Below, one piece after another: positions 24,078-35,744 of a stretch of DNA of 64,000 bases. Numbering within the stretch: the stretch's first letter is position 1; every line of letters begins with the position of its first letter. A program made the position numbers and the translations under genes. The notes beneath the pieces were generated by a model, which did no database searches, was not told the origin of the DNA, and was given only the letters and a program-made list of their open reading frames with translations. Source of the stretch: Megalopta genalis (taxonomy: Eukaryota; Arthropoda; Insecta; Hymenoptera; Halictidae); the NCBI RefSeq assembly GCF_051020955.1, contig NC_135016.1, positions 25,825,131 through 25,889,130 of the forward strand. Reading direction: 5' to 3'.

Positions 24078-27000
24078 ATGGTGCACGTGAATGCCGCGGT
24101 AGTCCTGTTGTTGCTTTTCGTGATCGGCCTGTCGGTCGGGCTTGCGGTTAGCGCTACAACCTTCAAAGGAAGCGATGTCCTTGACACAGTACCAATTATC
24201 GACGGGTAAGTTGCCCTGTACATTACGTCAGATTGATAAAAATTCGGAATGCGCGCTGATAACAGCTAAATCGCGTTCGAGAACAGATTAATCGCACGAA
24301 AATTTCGATGATCCGTTTGTTACCGTGATCTGGATCACGTGCTTTCACGATTCAGGCATCAACGTTCCAATAGAATCGAAAACACGGTTTCATTCACGAC
24401 CACGTTAATCCGTTCAGTGTTCGCTAAATAGACAAAAAAATATAGTGAAAGGAATATCCACTTTTCACATTATTTGTATGGTTTCATGTTATAAATTGTA
24501 CCATTCGTAATTTGTATAATTATTTCGAAATTATATAATGTTTATGACAGATAACGTTTCTCATTAATACGATAATTTAAATAATGCGGTTCTAGCCCGT
24601 ACGACGTACGCATTAAACACTTAAAGGATTAACATCGACCGATGCATAAAAGTATCTTTGACCATAAATGTTCTGAATAAGAGCTTAGAGCTAACGGACT
24701 AGTGCCGCTTTCCGGTCATTTTTAAGCCACAAATATCAACAGTTTTCCCACATGCGCTATTTTACTATTGCTAGAAGTGAATAGTGTATAAATACGTAAT
24801 ATATAATATGATAGTATATAAATAATATATTATATAATTATTATATATTATATATATATAATAATATATATATAATATATATATAATAATATATATATAA
24901 TATATATATAATAATATATATATAATATTAACCGATATATTTATATAATAATATAAATATATTGGTTAAAGTGAATGAAAGGTGAGTGGCCCGTGGATGT
25001 TGACCTTTATACATGCCTGCAATCGTGAATTGATTAATGTTTCGAGCTGAATTGGAGTCAGCTTGTTGTACAGCTGAAGACTGTTAAACCGTCATAGTTT
25101 TCGTTGAAATGCGAAATATTGTCCACTGTTCGCTATACTAATAAGATACAACGTAATACAATTGATCGATAAAACACGTAAAGTACAGGAGCTTTCTATG
25201 ATTTATGACATTTAGTTTAGCAGTCTCGATGTTATCTCAGCTACGTTCCGTTCCATTCGTATTCTTATCGTAATATCGGCTGTATATACAATCGGCTACT
25301 GCTATCGTTTGACAAATTAATTGGCTACTCTTTTACAATAAACGATAACATCGAGCAATCGAATCGAGCGATTCCATCACGATAGAAATTAATTACTTTC
25401 CCCGATGATAATCGCAAAAGTTAAATCTGAAATAGTCCGACGAAATTGATGCGTTGATTGTCGTGTTCGTAATTGTGGATATATATAATGCCAAAAAACG
25501 ATCAGATTTTTATCTTACCTAAAGGATTTTCTGTGTTATCAAGTAATTTGACACAGATAGGAAATCAGCAGGTACTTCGCACGTTTCGTTAATCACGTTC
25601 CATCGATAAAGCAATTCTCTTCGCCGCTCTGTTGCAGACACAACGACTTACCCTACAATTTATATGCGAAACTGAACAACAGGTTAACGGACTTCAAGTT
25701 CGATAATGATCTGACCAACGATAGTAAATGGGGCGGACACGCTTGCAGATCGTGTTTTACGGATCTTCCGCGGTTGAGAGCTGGAAAAGTGGGCGGTCAA
25801 GTGAGTAATAAAATATGGCTAGAAATGTGATAAGCTTCAACAGCAAACGCGTGCTCGCAAAGCTCGATTATTCGGTTCAATTGTTTAACGTTACAATGAC
25901 CGAACTGCGAAACTTTATGTAAATTTCTGTTCTCGCATATTATCTTATAACAAGCAAAATAAGTGACACGATTCTTTGAGAAACTTTTGAAAAAAAAAAC
26001 AAAAGAAAAAGTGTTTATTCAAACACTTTTGAATAAATGTGCGTTGATGAATATTGCTCGATCGATACCTTAAAAATTGAAGGCGATTAAAAGATGAACG
26101 ATTTGAAAATTCGTAATTAAACAGAAAATTTAAAAAAAACCGTCAAGCGGATATAAAAAGACACAGAAAGAAACTCCAATTTTGTCGTCTATTATAATTC
26201 CAAAATTCACGGACCAGAGATTGCCATTGTTATTGAACAATTTTGTTAATACTAAATCTATCAAGTCAGTCATAATAATATGTTGTTGAAATCATAAAAA
26301 TTGTTTCGTAGGAAATAATTGAATAAATTTCTTAGTCCAATCGTTTATTACGATCAGTATGGAGAAATGTCTGAATATATAATATTTTAAATAATATAGA
26401 TAATAAATATTTTAAATAATATATATAATATTTTCAATAATATAAGAAAATAATAATATTTTCTTGTGATCGTTAAGATTACGAAACAACACGCGTCAGT
26501 CACTTTTGGTACTCGTTAAAAATCTTGTAAATCGTCTATCCTCTATTTAGAAAGAACCGTTTATTAAAGATTTAGGTATAATCGCCAGATACCATTGTTT
26601 TGCAACAAATAATTCGATAATTGTACGACCTACTCGGAGTGCGTTGCATCGATAGCGCGATGATTGTGACGCATGTTAATTATAGTTCTGGGCTGCGTAC
26701 GTTTCGTGTAACTCCCACTACAAAGATGCGGTGCAATTGACACTGCGGCAAATCGATGTCATCAAGAGGCTGGTCGAGAAATACCCGAACGACCTGCAAT
26801 TCGTGACCGAGGCGAAGAACATCGAGGAAGCATGGGGAAATGGAAAGATTGCGTCCATGATCGGCGTCGAAGGTGGTCACTCCATCGACTCCAGTTTGGC
26901 GGTTCTTAGGCTCTATTACGAGCTCGGTGTTCGTTATCTCACCTTGACACACATATGCAACACACCATGGTAAGTCAAAACGATTGTTAAACGATGGCAT

Positions 27001-29535
27001 GCGATTTTAAAAGTAAGTAGAGATTAACCTTTGACGTTAAGCGATTTACAGTAATGTCTCCCAAAAACTGACGCTCAGATTGTGCACAAAAATGGACAAT
27101 TTGGGAACACGAGATACGATTATACGAGCATTGCGGTTTCTTTTTATAGTTGTTGACAACCGATAATTATGAAAACGAGCCGCAAGGCTCTAATAAGCGT
27201 ATCTTCTCTTCCAAAATTGTCCATTTTTGTGGACAGTCTGAGCGTCAATTAGAGAGACATTACTGTATCTGGCTTTTGTAAATAACTAACTTTGAACACA
27301 AAACTGTTCAGTTAACGCTCTTCAATGACTACAGTAAATTCTCCCCAATTGTCCTTCAGCATACAAATAATAATGGACAATGTAGGAAGAGGAGATACGA
27401 TTATTCGAACCTTGCGGTTTCTTTTTATAGTTGTTGGCAATCGATAATTATAAAAACGAGCCGCAAGGCTCTAATAAGCGTATCTCCTCTTCCCAAATTG
27501 TCCATTTTTGTGTTCAATCTGAGCGTCAATTAGAGAGACATTACTGTATCTGGCTTTTGTAAATAACTAACTTCGAACACAAAATTGTTCAGTTAACGCT
27601 CTTCAATGACTACAGTAAATTCTCCCCAATTGTCCTTCAGCATACAAATAATAATGGACAATGTAGGAAGAAGAGATACGATTATTCGAGCCTTGCGTCA
27701 CGTTTTTATAGTTGCCGATTGTCAACAACTATACAAACGAGCCGTACGGCTCGAATAATCGTATCCAATTTTCCCAAGTTCTCCACCTTTGTTTACAAAT
27801 TGCGGACCTGTACCTTGGAAACAAGCAAGTTCGAAAATTTTAGTCATTACTATCTAAGAGAAATGAACTACCTAATTTTCAAATTAAATAATGATATTGT
27901 TATATTTTATCAGGGCGGACGCATCGCCGGTGAAAAATGGTTCTGTCTACAATCTTACGAGCTTTGGAGAAGTGGGTTGAAAATCTTTGTATTTTAACAC
28001 TCGCATGACGGAGCTCGGGTTCATTTGGACCCTGAGTACAGTATTATTATTCTATCTAGTTTCTGACAATTAATTTCCATTTTCACATGTTTTAAGGTCT
28101 ATAGAACAACCAGCGTGTTTAGAATGTTTCCAAATATCCTTCATAAATGACCCTAGGCATAGCAGTTACGTTTTTGTCGATAAGCTCCGCCGTTCGAGTG
28201 CTAAGATAATTATATTTTCTAGTTTCTATATAATAAGTACATTGATATATTTTTTAAAATTTAATGTAGGAAATCGTCTTCGAAATGAACCGCCTCGGAA
28301 TGCTAGTCGATTTGTCGCACGTATCTCACAACGTTATGAGAAGAGTACTTGAAGTTACAAAAGCACCCATAATGTTCTCTCATTCGTCAGCCTTCAGCGT
28401 TTGCGAGAATTATCGTAACGTTCCTGACGACGTGCTTCGAAGTGTCGTGAGTCTCCTTCTTAATTGCATTAGCGAATTAATTGTCCCCAATTGTATGAAA
28501 CTAATACTCTTTGGTATATTTTCAGAAAGAAAACAACGGCATCGTAATGGTGAACTTTTACTCGGGTTTCGTGAATTGCAACTCGTCGAGAAACGCAACG
28601 ATGCAAGATGTGATCGGTACGAACGATCGTAATAATTATACTTTATGTAGATTAGAAATTTTGGAGCCTGTTTTTTGGATAAAGGTTTGAACTTTCTTTT
28701 CACAGACCACATTAACTACATCCGTAATTTTATCGGACCCGATCACGTCGGCATTGGCGCCGACTATGATGGCGTAAGCACGTGAGTGTTGCATCGAGTA
28801 ACGAAACGAGTGAAACATTCGCACGAGGAGAGACTAAAATCAGTAAAAATATTTCAGGATGCCTGAAGGCTTGGAGGACGTTTCCAAATACACAAACTTA
28901 TTCGATCGCCTCTATGAAAGTGACGTGAATCCTCGATGGACCAAAGCGGATCTTGAAAAACTCGCTGGAAAGAATTTGATCCGCGTATTCAAAGGCGTGG
29001 AAGCGGTAAATAGAGAAACTTTTACGTATTTACTATCGCAATGACTCCGTGCAGTTAAAATACTGAAGACATTTAATGTAAAGCACAAGGACAAAACGAA
29101 ATTTTTGGAACATTTTATAACATTCGTGTAAACGCTGCCTCTTTAACAGCTTTAGAAGATCGTACAAATATCCTATAATATATAAATATTATATATATAT
29201 ATAATATATATTATAATAATATATATATATTATTATAATATAATCATAATTAATATATATTATAAATATTATATATATATTACTTATTACAGGTGAGAGA
29301 TTCGTTAAAGACAATAACGCCTAGGGACGATATCATAGATGGACTGGAGTTATACAAGGCTCAAGCGGATTCGCATTTAAAACCAGGCTTATGTAACACC
29401 GCGATTGAGTGAGTACTTTCTCAATTGATAAATTGAGAATCTTTTGATGCGTTCACACTTTTATTTATTAATTCACATAATTTTTTATATAGATGGAAAG
29501 GACTTAATGTTTCCTCGAGTGATACCGCAGAATAA
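24078..29535 (+). CDS. Membrane (renal-type) dipeptidase, zinc metallopeptidase M19
   Basis: Ten exons: 24078-24205, 25638-25800, 26686-26969, 27914-27971, 28270-28446, 28526-28616, 28706-28781, 28858-29005, 29293-29408 and 29493-29535, giving 427 residues. DPEP-family enzymes hydrolyse dipeptides such as cystinyl-bis-glycine and leukotriene D4 outside the cell. A signal peptide occupies about residues 1-25. All metal ligands are present: His44 and Asp46 (IDGHND), bridging Glu159 (GVEGGH), His228 (VDLSH) and His249 (FSHSS). The substrate-pocket motif LTHICNTPW covers 184-192. Also seen are PDHVGIGADYDG and MPEGLEDVSKY. The C-terminus ends GLNVSSSDTAE with no hydrophobic GPI-attachment tail, unlike mammalian DPEP1, so a secreted enzyme is inferred. 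Intron 3 is packed with foldback elements. The gene is convergent with the ODC gene. Confidence 0.93.
24780..24969. repeat. (AT)n microsatellite with terminal palindrome
   Basis: In dipeptidase intron 1. An AT/ATA array with a loosely repeated unit of about 25 bp runs to about 24925. It is followed by a near-perfect inverted repeat at 24928-24969, with arms beginning TTAACC and ending GGTTAA, which could extrude as a hairpin. Confidence 0.8.
27047..27267. mobile_element. Foldback MITE, copy A (dipeptidase intron 3)
   Basis: About 220 bp with long inverted arms. The left end reads TACAGTAATGTCTC and the right end GAGACATTACTGTA. The arms then continue as TGACGCTCAGATTG and the complementary CTGAGCGTCA, with TGGACAATTT against AAATTGTCCA further in. 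TA at both borders suits a Tc1/mariner-type target duplication. There is no coding capacity, so it is a non-autonomous element. Confidence 0.85.
27330..27548. mobile_element. Foldback MITE, copy B (dipeptidase intron 3)
   Basis: Same family as copy A, beginning TACAGTAAATTCTCC and ending GAGACATTACTGTA. A 62-bp spacer beginning TCTGGCTTTTGTAAATAAC (27268-27329) separates it from copy A. The same spacer follows copy B (27549-27610). Confidence 0.85.
27611..27812. mobile_element. Foldback MITE, copy C, degraded right end
   Basis: Begins like copy B (TACAGTAAATTCTCC) and keeps the central palindrome, but the right arm is diverged after about 27775 and ends near GACCTGTA. It is the third unit of the tandem array in dipeptidase intron 3. 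Confidence 0.75.
29170..29290. repeat. AT-rich microsatellite in dipeptidase intron 8
   Basis: Runs of ATAT, TATAATATA and AATATT with local self-complementarity, between the exons ending at 29005 and starting at 29293. Confidence 0.7.
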
Positions 29536-29642
29536 TTAGACTGTTTGGAATTTATTTAAACAATGTAACATCGTGCAAGGTTTTGCTAACGAAGCGTTTA
29601 TTATTCTAGTTGTTTACATTGAAATGAGATCCAAGCGTTGTT

Positions 29643-29648
29643 AATAAA
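29643..29648 (+). terminator. Poly(A) signal candidate, dipeptidase
   Basis: AATAAA about 110 bp after the dipeptidase stop at 29535. About 560 bp separate this stop from the convergent ODC stop at 30093, and I see no gene between them. Confidence 0.4.
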
Positions 29649-30092
29649 AACAGAGAACACTTAATGTGATCATTGCAAGCTTTAACATCCTTTGCACACA
29701 TTTATTTGTTCTCACAGTATTTTATCGTGATAATCAATCGATTAATCATCCTCGCATGTGAATACAATCCTTCTTAATGTAGAACATAGTTTCGTAAGAT
29801 AAGTTTGTTTACAATGTACAATTATTTTTCAATATTCTTATATACATAAAACAACAAAAGAAAAGCAATCTATCAATTTCGTTCGACTCGTTGAAACATA
29901 ATGGCAAATTCCATGTTTTTGTAAGTCTTTTAAAGTATAAATTATATTATTGTAAACGGATATACACTTGTGGTAACATCCACGATCAAACGACTTCTCT
30001 CGAATTCTGTATCGAATTTATGTATGCGACGATCTTGTTCCTGGAATTCGATTAATAATTACGAAATTTTCTCATTTTATAAATCATAATAA

Positions 30093-31055
30093 TTACGAGA
30101 TTCTATTTACTACCAACCATTGACTTTTCCTTACGAATGGGTACACTTTGGGCGTCTCGAAGCCATTGAAAGAAGTACAAACGGCAATACTGTATGCACC
30201 CATGTCTCCCCAGATCAACCAGTTGCCGATATCCAGTTCGGGTAGCATCACATTCTTTAGTATACAGTCCAGCGCGTCGCATGTCGGTCCCCACAGAAAT
30301 GAGGAAAATGTTTTTTCACTTGTTGGCTAAAATAATAATGGATTTTTTATATTGGAAGCATCTTCCTGTCGAATATTAGCTCCTCCGCTATCGGTAGCCT
30401 AGTAACAAACTCCATAATTACCCTGCTATGCCTGAAGGAAGCTTAATAATTTTAATCATTAGATAGATTCTGACAGATTATATCGCACAGGACAGTTTGT
30501 TGCTTTACGAGGGGAATAGCCACAGCACTTGAACAGTTGAAAATATCAAATAATACCAGTACCTTATTCAAAGGAATCGGAACTCTCGCTTTTAATTTCA
30601 AGAGCTCTTCTATAAAAGAACTGTAAACACCGCAATTCACGTAGTACGCTCTCATCTCTTTCTCATTCCATGAGATGAGCTTTCTCGAATGCAAGTACGA
30701 TGCTATGGTAAAAGCTGATGTCACGAAATATCTTCCTGGCTCGCTGATAATCTGAACGCTAGGGTCCAAGTCCTTAATGGCTTCGTTGACCACACTGGCA
30801 AGCTAAACACAATATGTTTTATTTATTACTTCCTCCAAAAATATGATTTACGCGTTTTCAACATTCCAGATCTAAAAGAACGTAACCGAGAACCTTCAAA
30901 ATGTGATAATATGTAAATAATATAATAATAAAATTATTATAATATATATATATATATATTTTTTTAAGGTTCTCAGTTACGTTCTTTATTACATATTATT
31001 TACATATTATATTATTTTATTATTATATTATATATAATATATAATATTTTATTAT

Positions 31056-31101
<46 letters not shown>

Positions 31102-33548
31102 AAATAATATAATAATAAAATAATATAATATGTAAATAAATATGTATTGTATATTCTGAAAAAAGATCAACGGTGCACCTCTACGATATGACTCCAGTAA
31201 AATCTTCTACATCCTGGAAAAATAGAACTCATCGGTGCAATAACAAAATTTAACAAGGAAAATCATCGTTTTCAAGATGGTTCTTTTAGATATGTGATGA
31301 CCGTTACTTTATTGACGATCGCATAGCGAGTACCATTTATCAGTACAGTAATCTCTCCCTTACTGACGCTCAGGTTGTGTACAGAAATGGACAATTTGGG
31401 AAGAGGAGATACGATTATTCGAACCTCGCGACTCGTTTTTATAGTTGTTGACAATCGATAACCATAAAAAACGAGCCACAAGGCTCGAACAATCGTATCT
31501 CCTCTTCGCAAATTGTCCACTTTTGTGGACAATCTGAGCGTCAATTAGGGAGACATTACCGTATCTGGCTTTTGTAAATAACTAACTTCGAACACAAAAT
31601 TGTTCAGTTAACGCTCTTCAATGATTTTCAGTAAATTCTCCCCAATTGTTCTTTAGCATACAAATAATAATTGTATCCAGTCTTCCCAAGTTGTCCATTT
31701 TTGTGCACAATCTGAGCATCAATTAGGGAGACATTACTGTAACAAGAAATTGAATGGTCGGATAAGAAAATTATTGCGTAGAAAGATTATAACTTAAACA
31801 TCGTATAAATTGTTTCTAACGTAAAAATATAGATGCAGAATGATAAGCACAACATAAACTTTTATAAATAGTCCGACACAGAGAACAGAGGTCTTCTTAA
31901 CACCGGGCTAAAAGGCAATTAAATAGTCTGTTTCGATGAAGAATAAGCAATCTCACGTCGTCGAGTCGGAATCCAGATTCGCCAGGAAATCCTCCGCCAA
32001 TGTCGATCATCTCGATTTGAACGCCGATCGATTTTGCAACAGCGATCAGCCGTTTGCAGGCCTCGATGCCCCTGCCATAAGCGTCAGCTTCTCCGCAGGG
32101 ACTTCCCACGTGGAAGCTGATCCCGTGCAAAGTCAAACCGAGATTCTTGGTCAGCCGAATCAAGCGGGTGGCTTCCTCGCCCGGGTCACAGCCAAATTTC
32201 ATTCCCAAGCACACGTCCGAGTTCTTGGCGTCGCATCGGATTCGAATCACTATTCTGGGAGCAAAAGAGGAAATAGAATACGCAGAAAAATCGGTGACGC
32301 GTAACCGACCTCGCTTCCGGGAATATTTCTTTTATCTTCAGAAGCTCGTCCTCGCTGTCAACGGTCAATCTATCGACATTCACTTGCTTCGAGAATCTTA
32401 TGTGAGAGGGTACCTTCGTTGGATTCGCAAAGATGATCCGACTCGCCGGTATCCCGAGCACGATCAAATCCTTTATCTCTTTCTGTTTTGGACAATTGAA
32501 CATTTTGATCGTTCACAATACAGCAAATTCACCCTGATCGACGCTCAAATTGTACACACAAAAATGGACAATTTTGGAAGAGCAGTTACGATCATGCAAG
32601 CGTTGCGGCTCGTTATAGTTCGTAGTTGTTGAGAATCGATGACTATAAAAACGAGCCGCAAGGCTCGAATAATCGTATCACCTCTTTCCAAATTGTCCAT
32701 TTTTGTGTAATAATCTGAGGGTCAATTGAGGAGAATTTACTGCATCGGTTTGAGGTGATAAAGACTTTTTGGTACCTCGGAAGCGCAATCGAAGCCTGCG
32801 TTTAGGCTCGCCAGAGCCTTAATTACCGTCGGATCCGGGTTGCATTTCATGGCTGCAATCGAATCAGAAGTTTAAAGCTTCTTCGGATTTGTCGACCGAA
32901 TAACATTTTCTTTGCATAAAAAATGTATAGAAAGTTAACATACTCCGAAAGTCAGCTATAAATACCTAGCTAAGTGTTTAGAGATTCTAGATTCTAGGAT
33001 TTACAGATTCTATAGACACTTTCCACATCCATGGCAGCGTTTTAAATTACGTGGTAAATTACCATCGAGACTTAAGCAATTAATGGATGACTAAAAATTT
33101 TCTACGTGAATTGTGAAAAGTAAGAGTTATGGAAATTTATTTTTGCTCTTAACTTATTGAAAAGAATGCAGAACTATTCTCAAAGTTTTCTTATTTATTT
33201 ACTGTACAAATAACGACGATATCTAACAATAAGACCTATGCTAAAATGCATTACACTTACGTGCATTGTTCGGATGCATTAAATATAAATAGAACAAAAT
33301 AATTATTGCATAATAAATATATAAAAAAAAAGTCAACAATTATGATTATAAAGTATATATGCACCGTAATATGGAATGACTCGTGGTATTTTCTCAGTCC
33401 AGTCTTTATATTTTTGCACCACATCAGCAATGTCCAGGATATAAAATGGTTTATCATCGTTCGTCGTCTTGATTATGGTTCTTATTATGTCAACATCGTC
33501 CAGCGTGTCTTCAATTAATTTCACGTCATCCACAGTCAAACGATACAT
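30093..33548 (-). CDS. Ornithine decarboxylase-family enzyme (PLP-dependent)
   Basis: Six exons on the minus strand: 33548-33365, 32852-32776, 32482-32310, 32254-31957, 30802-30563 and 30326-30093, giving 401 residues. ODC makes putrescine from ornithine, the first step of polyamine synthesis, as a homodimer with active sites at the interface. Visible residues: PLP lysine Lys64 in YYAMKCN (human 69), His193 in SFHVGS (197), GGGFPG at 231-236, Glu265 in SEPGRY (274), Cys340-Asp341 in WGPTCD (360/361) and Tyr369 in MGAY (389). The odd point is the motif VNDGVYGSF, which here reads VNCGVYSSF: the substrate-binding Asp (human 332) is Cys301. Substrate or activity may therefore differ from true ODC. 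The C-terminus stops shortly after the core fold, without the vertebrate degradation tail. Upstream exons could extend the N-terminus in frame. Confidence 0.92.
30900..31140. repeat. (AT)n and ATAATA microsatellite in ODC-family intron
   Basis: Dense TA, ATT and GTGT simple sequence. GGTTCTCAGTTACGTTCTTT (about 30968-30987) and its inverted counterpart near 30878-30898 flank part of the tract, making a possible hairpin. It lies in the intron between the exons ending at 31957 and starting at 30802. Confidence 0.7.
31344..31741. mobile_element. Compound foldback MITE in ODC-family intron
   Basis: A complete copy of the foldback family (31344-31563) is followed by the same 62-63-bp spacer seen in the dipeptidase gene (31564-31626). 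Next comes a second copy with an internal deletion (31627-31741), ending GGGAGACATTACTGT. The element-spacer-element order matches copies A and B in the dipeptidase intron. Confidence 0.85.
32519..32744. mobile_element. Foldback MITE, copy D (fills an ODC-family intron)
   Basis: A diverged solitary copy. The left end reads TACAGCAAATTCACC and the right end GAGAATTTACTGCA. The central ACGAGCC/GGCTCG palindrome is intact. It occupies most of the 293-bp intron between 32482 and 32776. Confidence 0.8.
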
Positions 33549-33598
33549 ACCGATTGATTTAAACTGAGCAGAAACGCGATCCTCATAAACTGTGCAAC

Positions 33599-34153
33599 AC
33601 TAAAAATAACAAATAGACTCGGGTCTATCAGAAATGTCTACAATAAGATCATCTCGTTATACGTATAGTCTGAGTTCGCAAATTTGTTTTATGATAACGT
33701 GTTTTCACTGAAAAAAAAATAGATCAACGAATTATGACACACTTAGCTATTATTTCTGATAATACACTGTATCATTGCTCCAGTGATATGAAGAAAATAA
33801 TAAATTTTGAATAATAGATAGTTAGTTGCAATATATTAACGATTATAGAACAAATGAAACGAGTTCCAAATTACTTTTATATAATTATGGAACATTTAAA
33901 TTACCTCTTCACAATAAATACAATTCGAATCGATACGCGGCGTTAGATAGTGGCGGTTATATACGCTTTGTTGCATCGTTTTATCAGCTGATGTAACAAA
34001 CAATGATGTATGGCTGTTACTCGCTAAACTCCCATGTTTGCCATGTTTACTCCATAATGCAGGTTTTAACAACAATAATTCGTAAACGATAACTCGCGAA
34101 ACGTTTATTGTGCACGAGATTACCTTGACTGATATCGTAATTAGCTGACTCAC
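33599..34153 (-). other. Possible upstream exon of the ODC-family gene
   Basis: On the minus strand a frame with an ATG at 34153 runs 83 codons to a donor at 33905 (GAAGAG then GTAATT). An acceptor places the next exon start at 33599. Spliced together, the frame continues without a stop through 17 more codons into the MYRLTV start at 33548. It may be 5' UTR that happens to be open, or an isoform with a 100-residue N-terminal extension. The predicted extension shows no domain and begins with a moderately hydrophobic stretch. Confidence 0.3.
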
Positions 34154-35744
34154 ATATAATAAATACGTATATTGTATATTAAATAGAAAATGTTGGTTTT
34201 ATAATTGTTGTTTTTGTATCGTTTAAAACAATAAGGAAGTCCATTATAGTAAACGAAAATAGTTCGAATACCACGATGAAACTATTACTGTGGTAATACC
34301 TTTAGACACACTTCTCTCGTAATAATAATCAAATCTAGAATGTTATTCAATAATCTACCTATATCCCTAGTAACAATCTACCCCATCCAATAATTCAATA
34401 AATAAGGGACTTTATTTATTATAGCTGAATTTATTAATAAGACAGACGTAATCTGAATTTATATATATCAAAGAGAAAGTAGATACTTCTGCAATTCAAT
34501 GTAGTTCACAATAAATCTGTGTAATTTAGTAATAAAAATTATAATTTGAAAACAATAGGCTATCTGCTTGACAATTATGCAATGTGGTTGCTCTCATTCA
34601 GGGGCACACCTACGAGAAATTTTTCAAATGTATATATATATATACATTTTCTGAACTATCCCGATAAAGAGATAATTTATTTAATCTATAGTTTACGATC
34701 TAGTTTATAATCTAAAAGTGCGATTTCTAATTTACTGAACTGTGCTAATGGGACGTATAATCGTATTCCGTTACTTATTTCAGTTAATGGCAATCCAATT
34801 TTAAATTTAACTGTTTCCATTTTCTTTTTGTCGAAGTTTATATTATAAATGGAAGCAATATGTTTTATATCAGAGATCTGGTTTTATTATTAACATCGAA
34901 TTCTTCTTAACCCACCGAAAATTTGAAAATCACAGTGGTTCACTAATAGCACGCACATAGTAACGTGGCGCTGGCATCTAATCAACCTGAATCCACGGCT
35001 TAGGAAATGCATACATGTACATGCATGCATGCTTTCCTATGTTCGTGCCTGAATGAACTGCTTGAGCTTCGGCTGCAGCGTGTTTATTATATGTATGTAT
35101 GTATCACGGATAAGTTTGTGTGAGTCCGTAGTTTATATAGTGTAACTGGGATCTATTTTTCTCTCCCCTTTGGCAAGTCAAAAAAAGACAAAAAGCAGAA
35201 GGAATACCAAGGATGTACTGACGTCTAAAACTTTTCGAAAGCTTGTTGGGAGGATACTGTGTTTACATTTAAAACGAAAATAGGTGAATAAATGAATACA
35301 ATTGTTTTAAAAGACATTGGAAGATTACGAGGTTATCGCTAAAAGAAACTCTTTATCCGGCATGACGTATATCTTGTGAATCACACATTATCACAGATGA
35401 TTTACAGAATAGACTGGATGTGTAATGTAATTTTTAGCAATTGCCAAATATATTCTCAAAGTGTAATTTTAGTGTCGCGTCCAACGTTACCGACAAACAT
35501 GAAATTTCAGTTTGGAAGCTACTTCTCACCGGTCTGTTCGCCTAATTGCACGAACCATGGTACATACATATGTAATTTCATTTGCAAAAAAATACACGAA
35601 ATCAAGTGAGAAACCGTAATGAAATCTATACTTCTGAGTTAGCAATATTTACCAGTATAATTGTTATATATTTATAGATACAAATTCATATTTCGGAATT
35701 AAGCTGAAAACATAGTGTGTACTTGTCTTTTTAGACAGTATTAT
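34154..35744. other. Intergenic region upstream of the ODC-family gene
   Basis: A+T-rich spacer with no assignable protein. It should include the ODC-family promoter. A near-palindrome lies at 35002-35038. The 77-codon frame at 35376-35609 has no recognisable features. Confidence 0.4.

Noticed and set aside
27047..27812. CRISPR-like or satellite array
   Set aside because: The repeated units are about 220 bp, palindromic and TA-bordered with a fixed 62-bp spacer. That fits MITEs, and the genome is eukaryotic.
29006..29044. Dipeptidase ending by reading through the 29006 donor
   Set aside because: The conserved downstream exon starting at 29293 joins in frame and completes the family C-terminal region, so read-through is at most a minor isoform.
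31936..32632. Plus-strand frames of 122 and 161 codons
   Set aside because: They lie antisense to ODC-family exons with conserved catalytic motifs, and the second runs into a foldback element.
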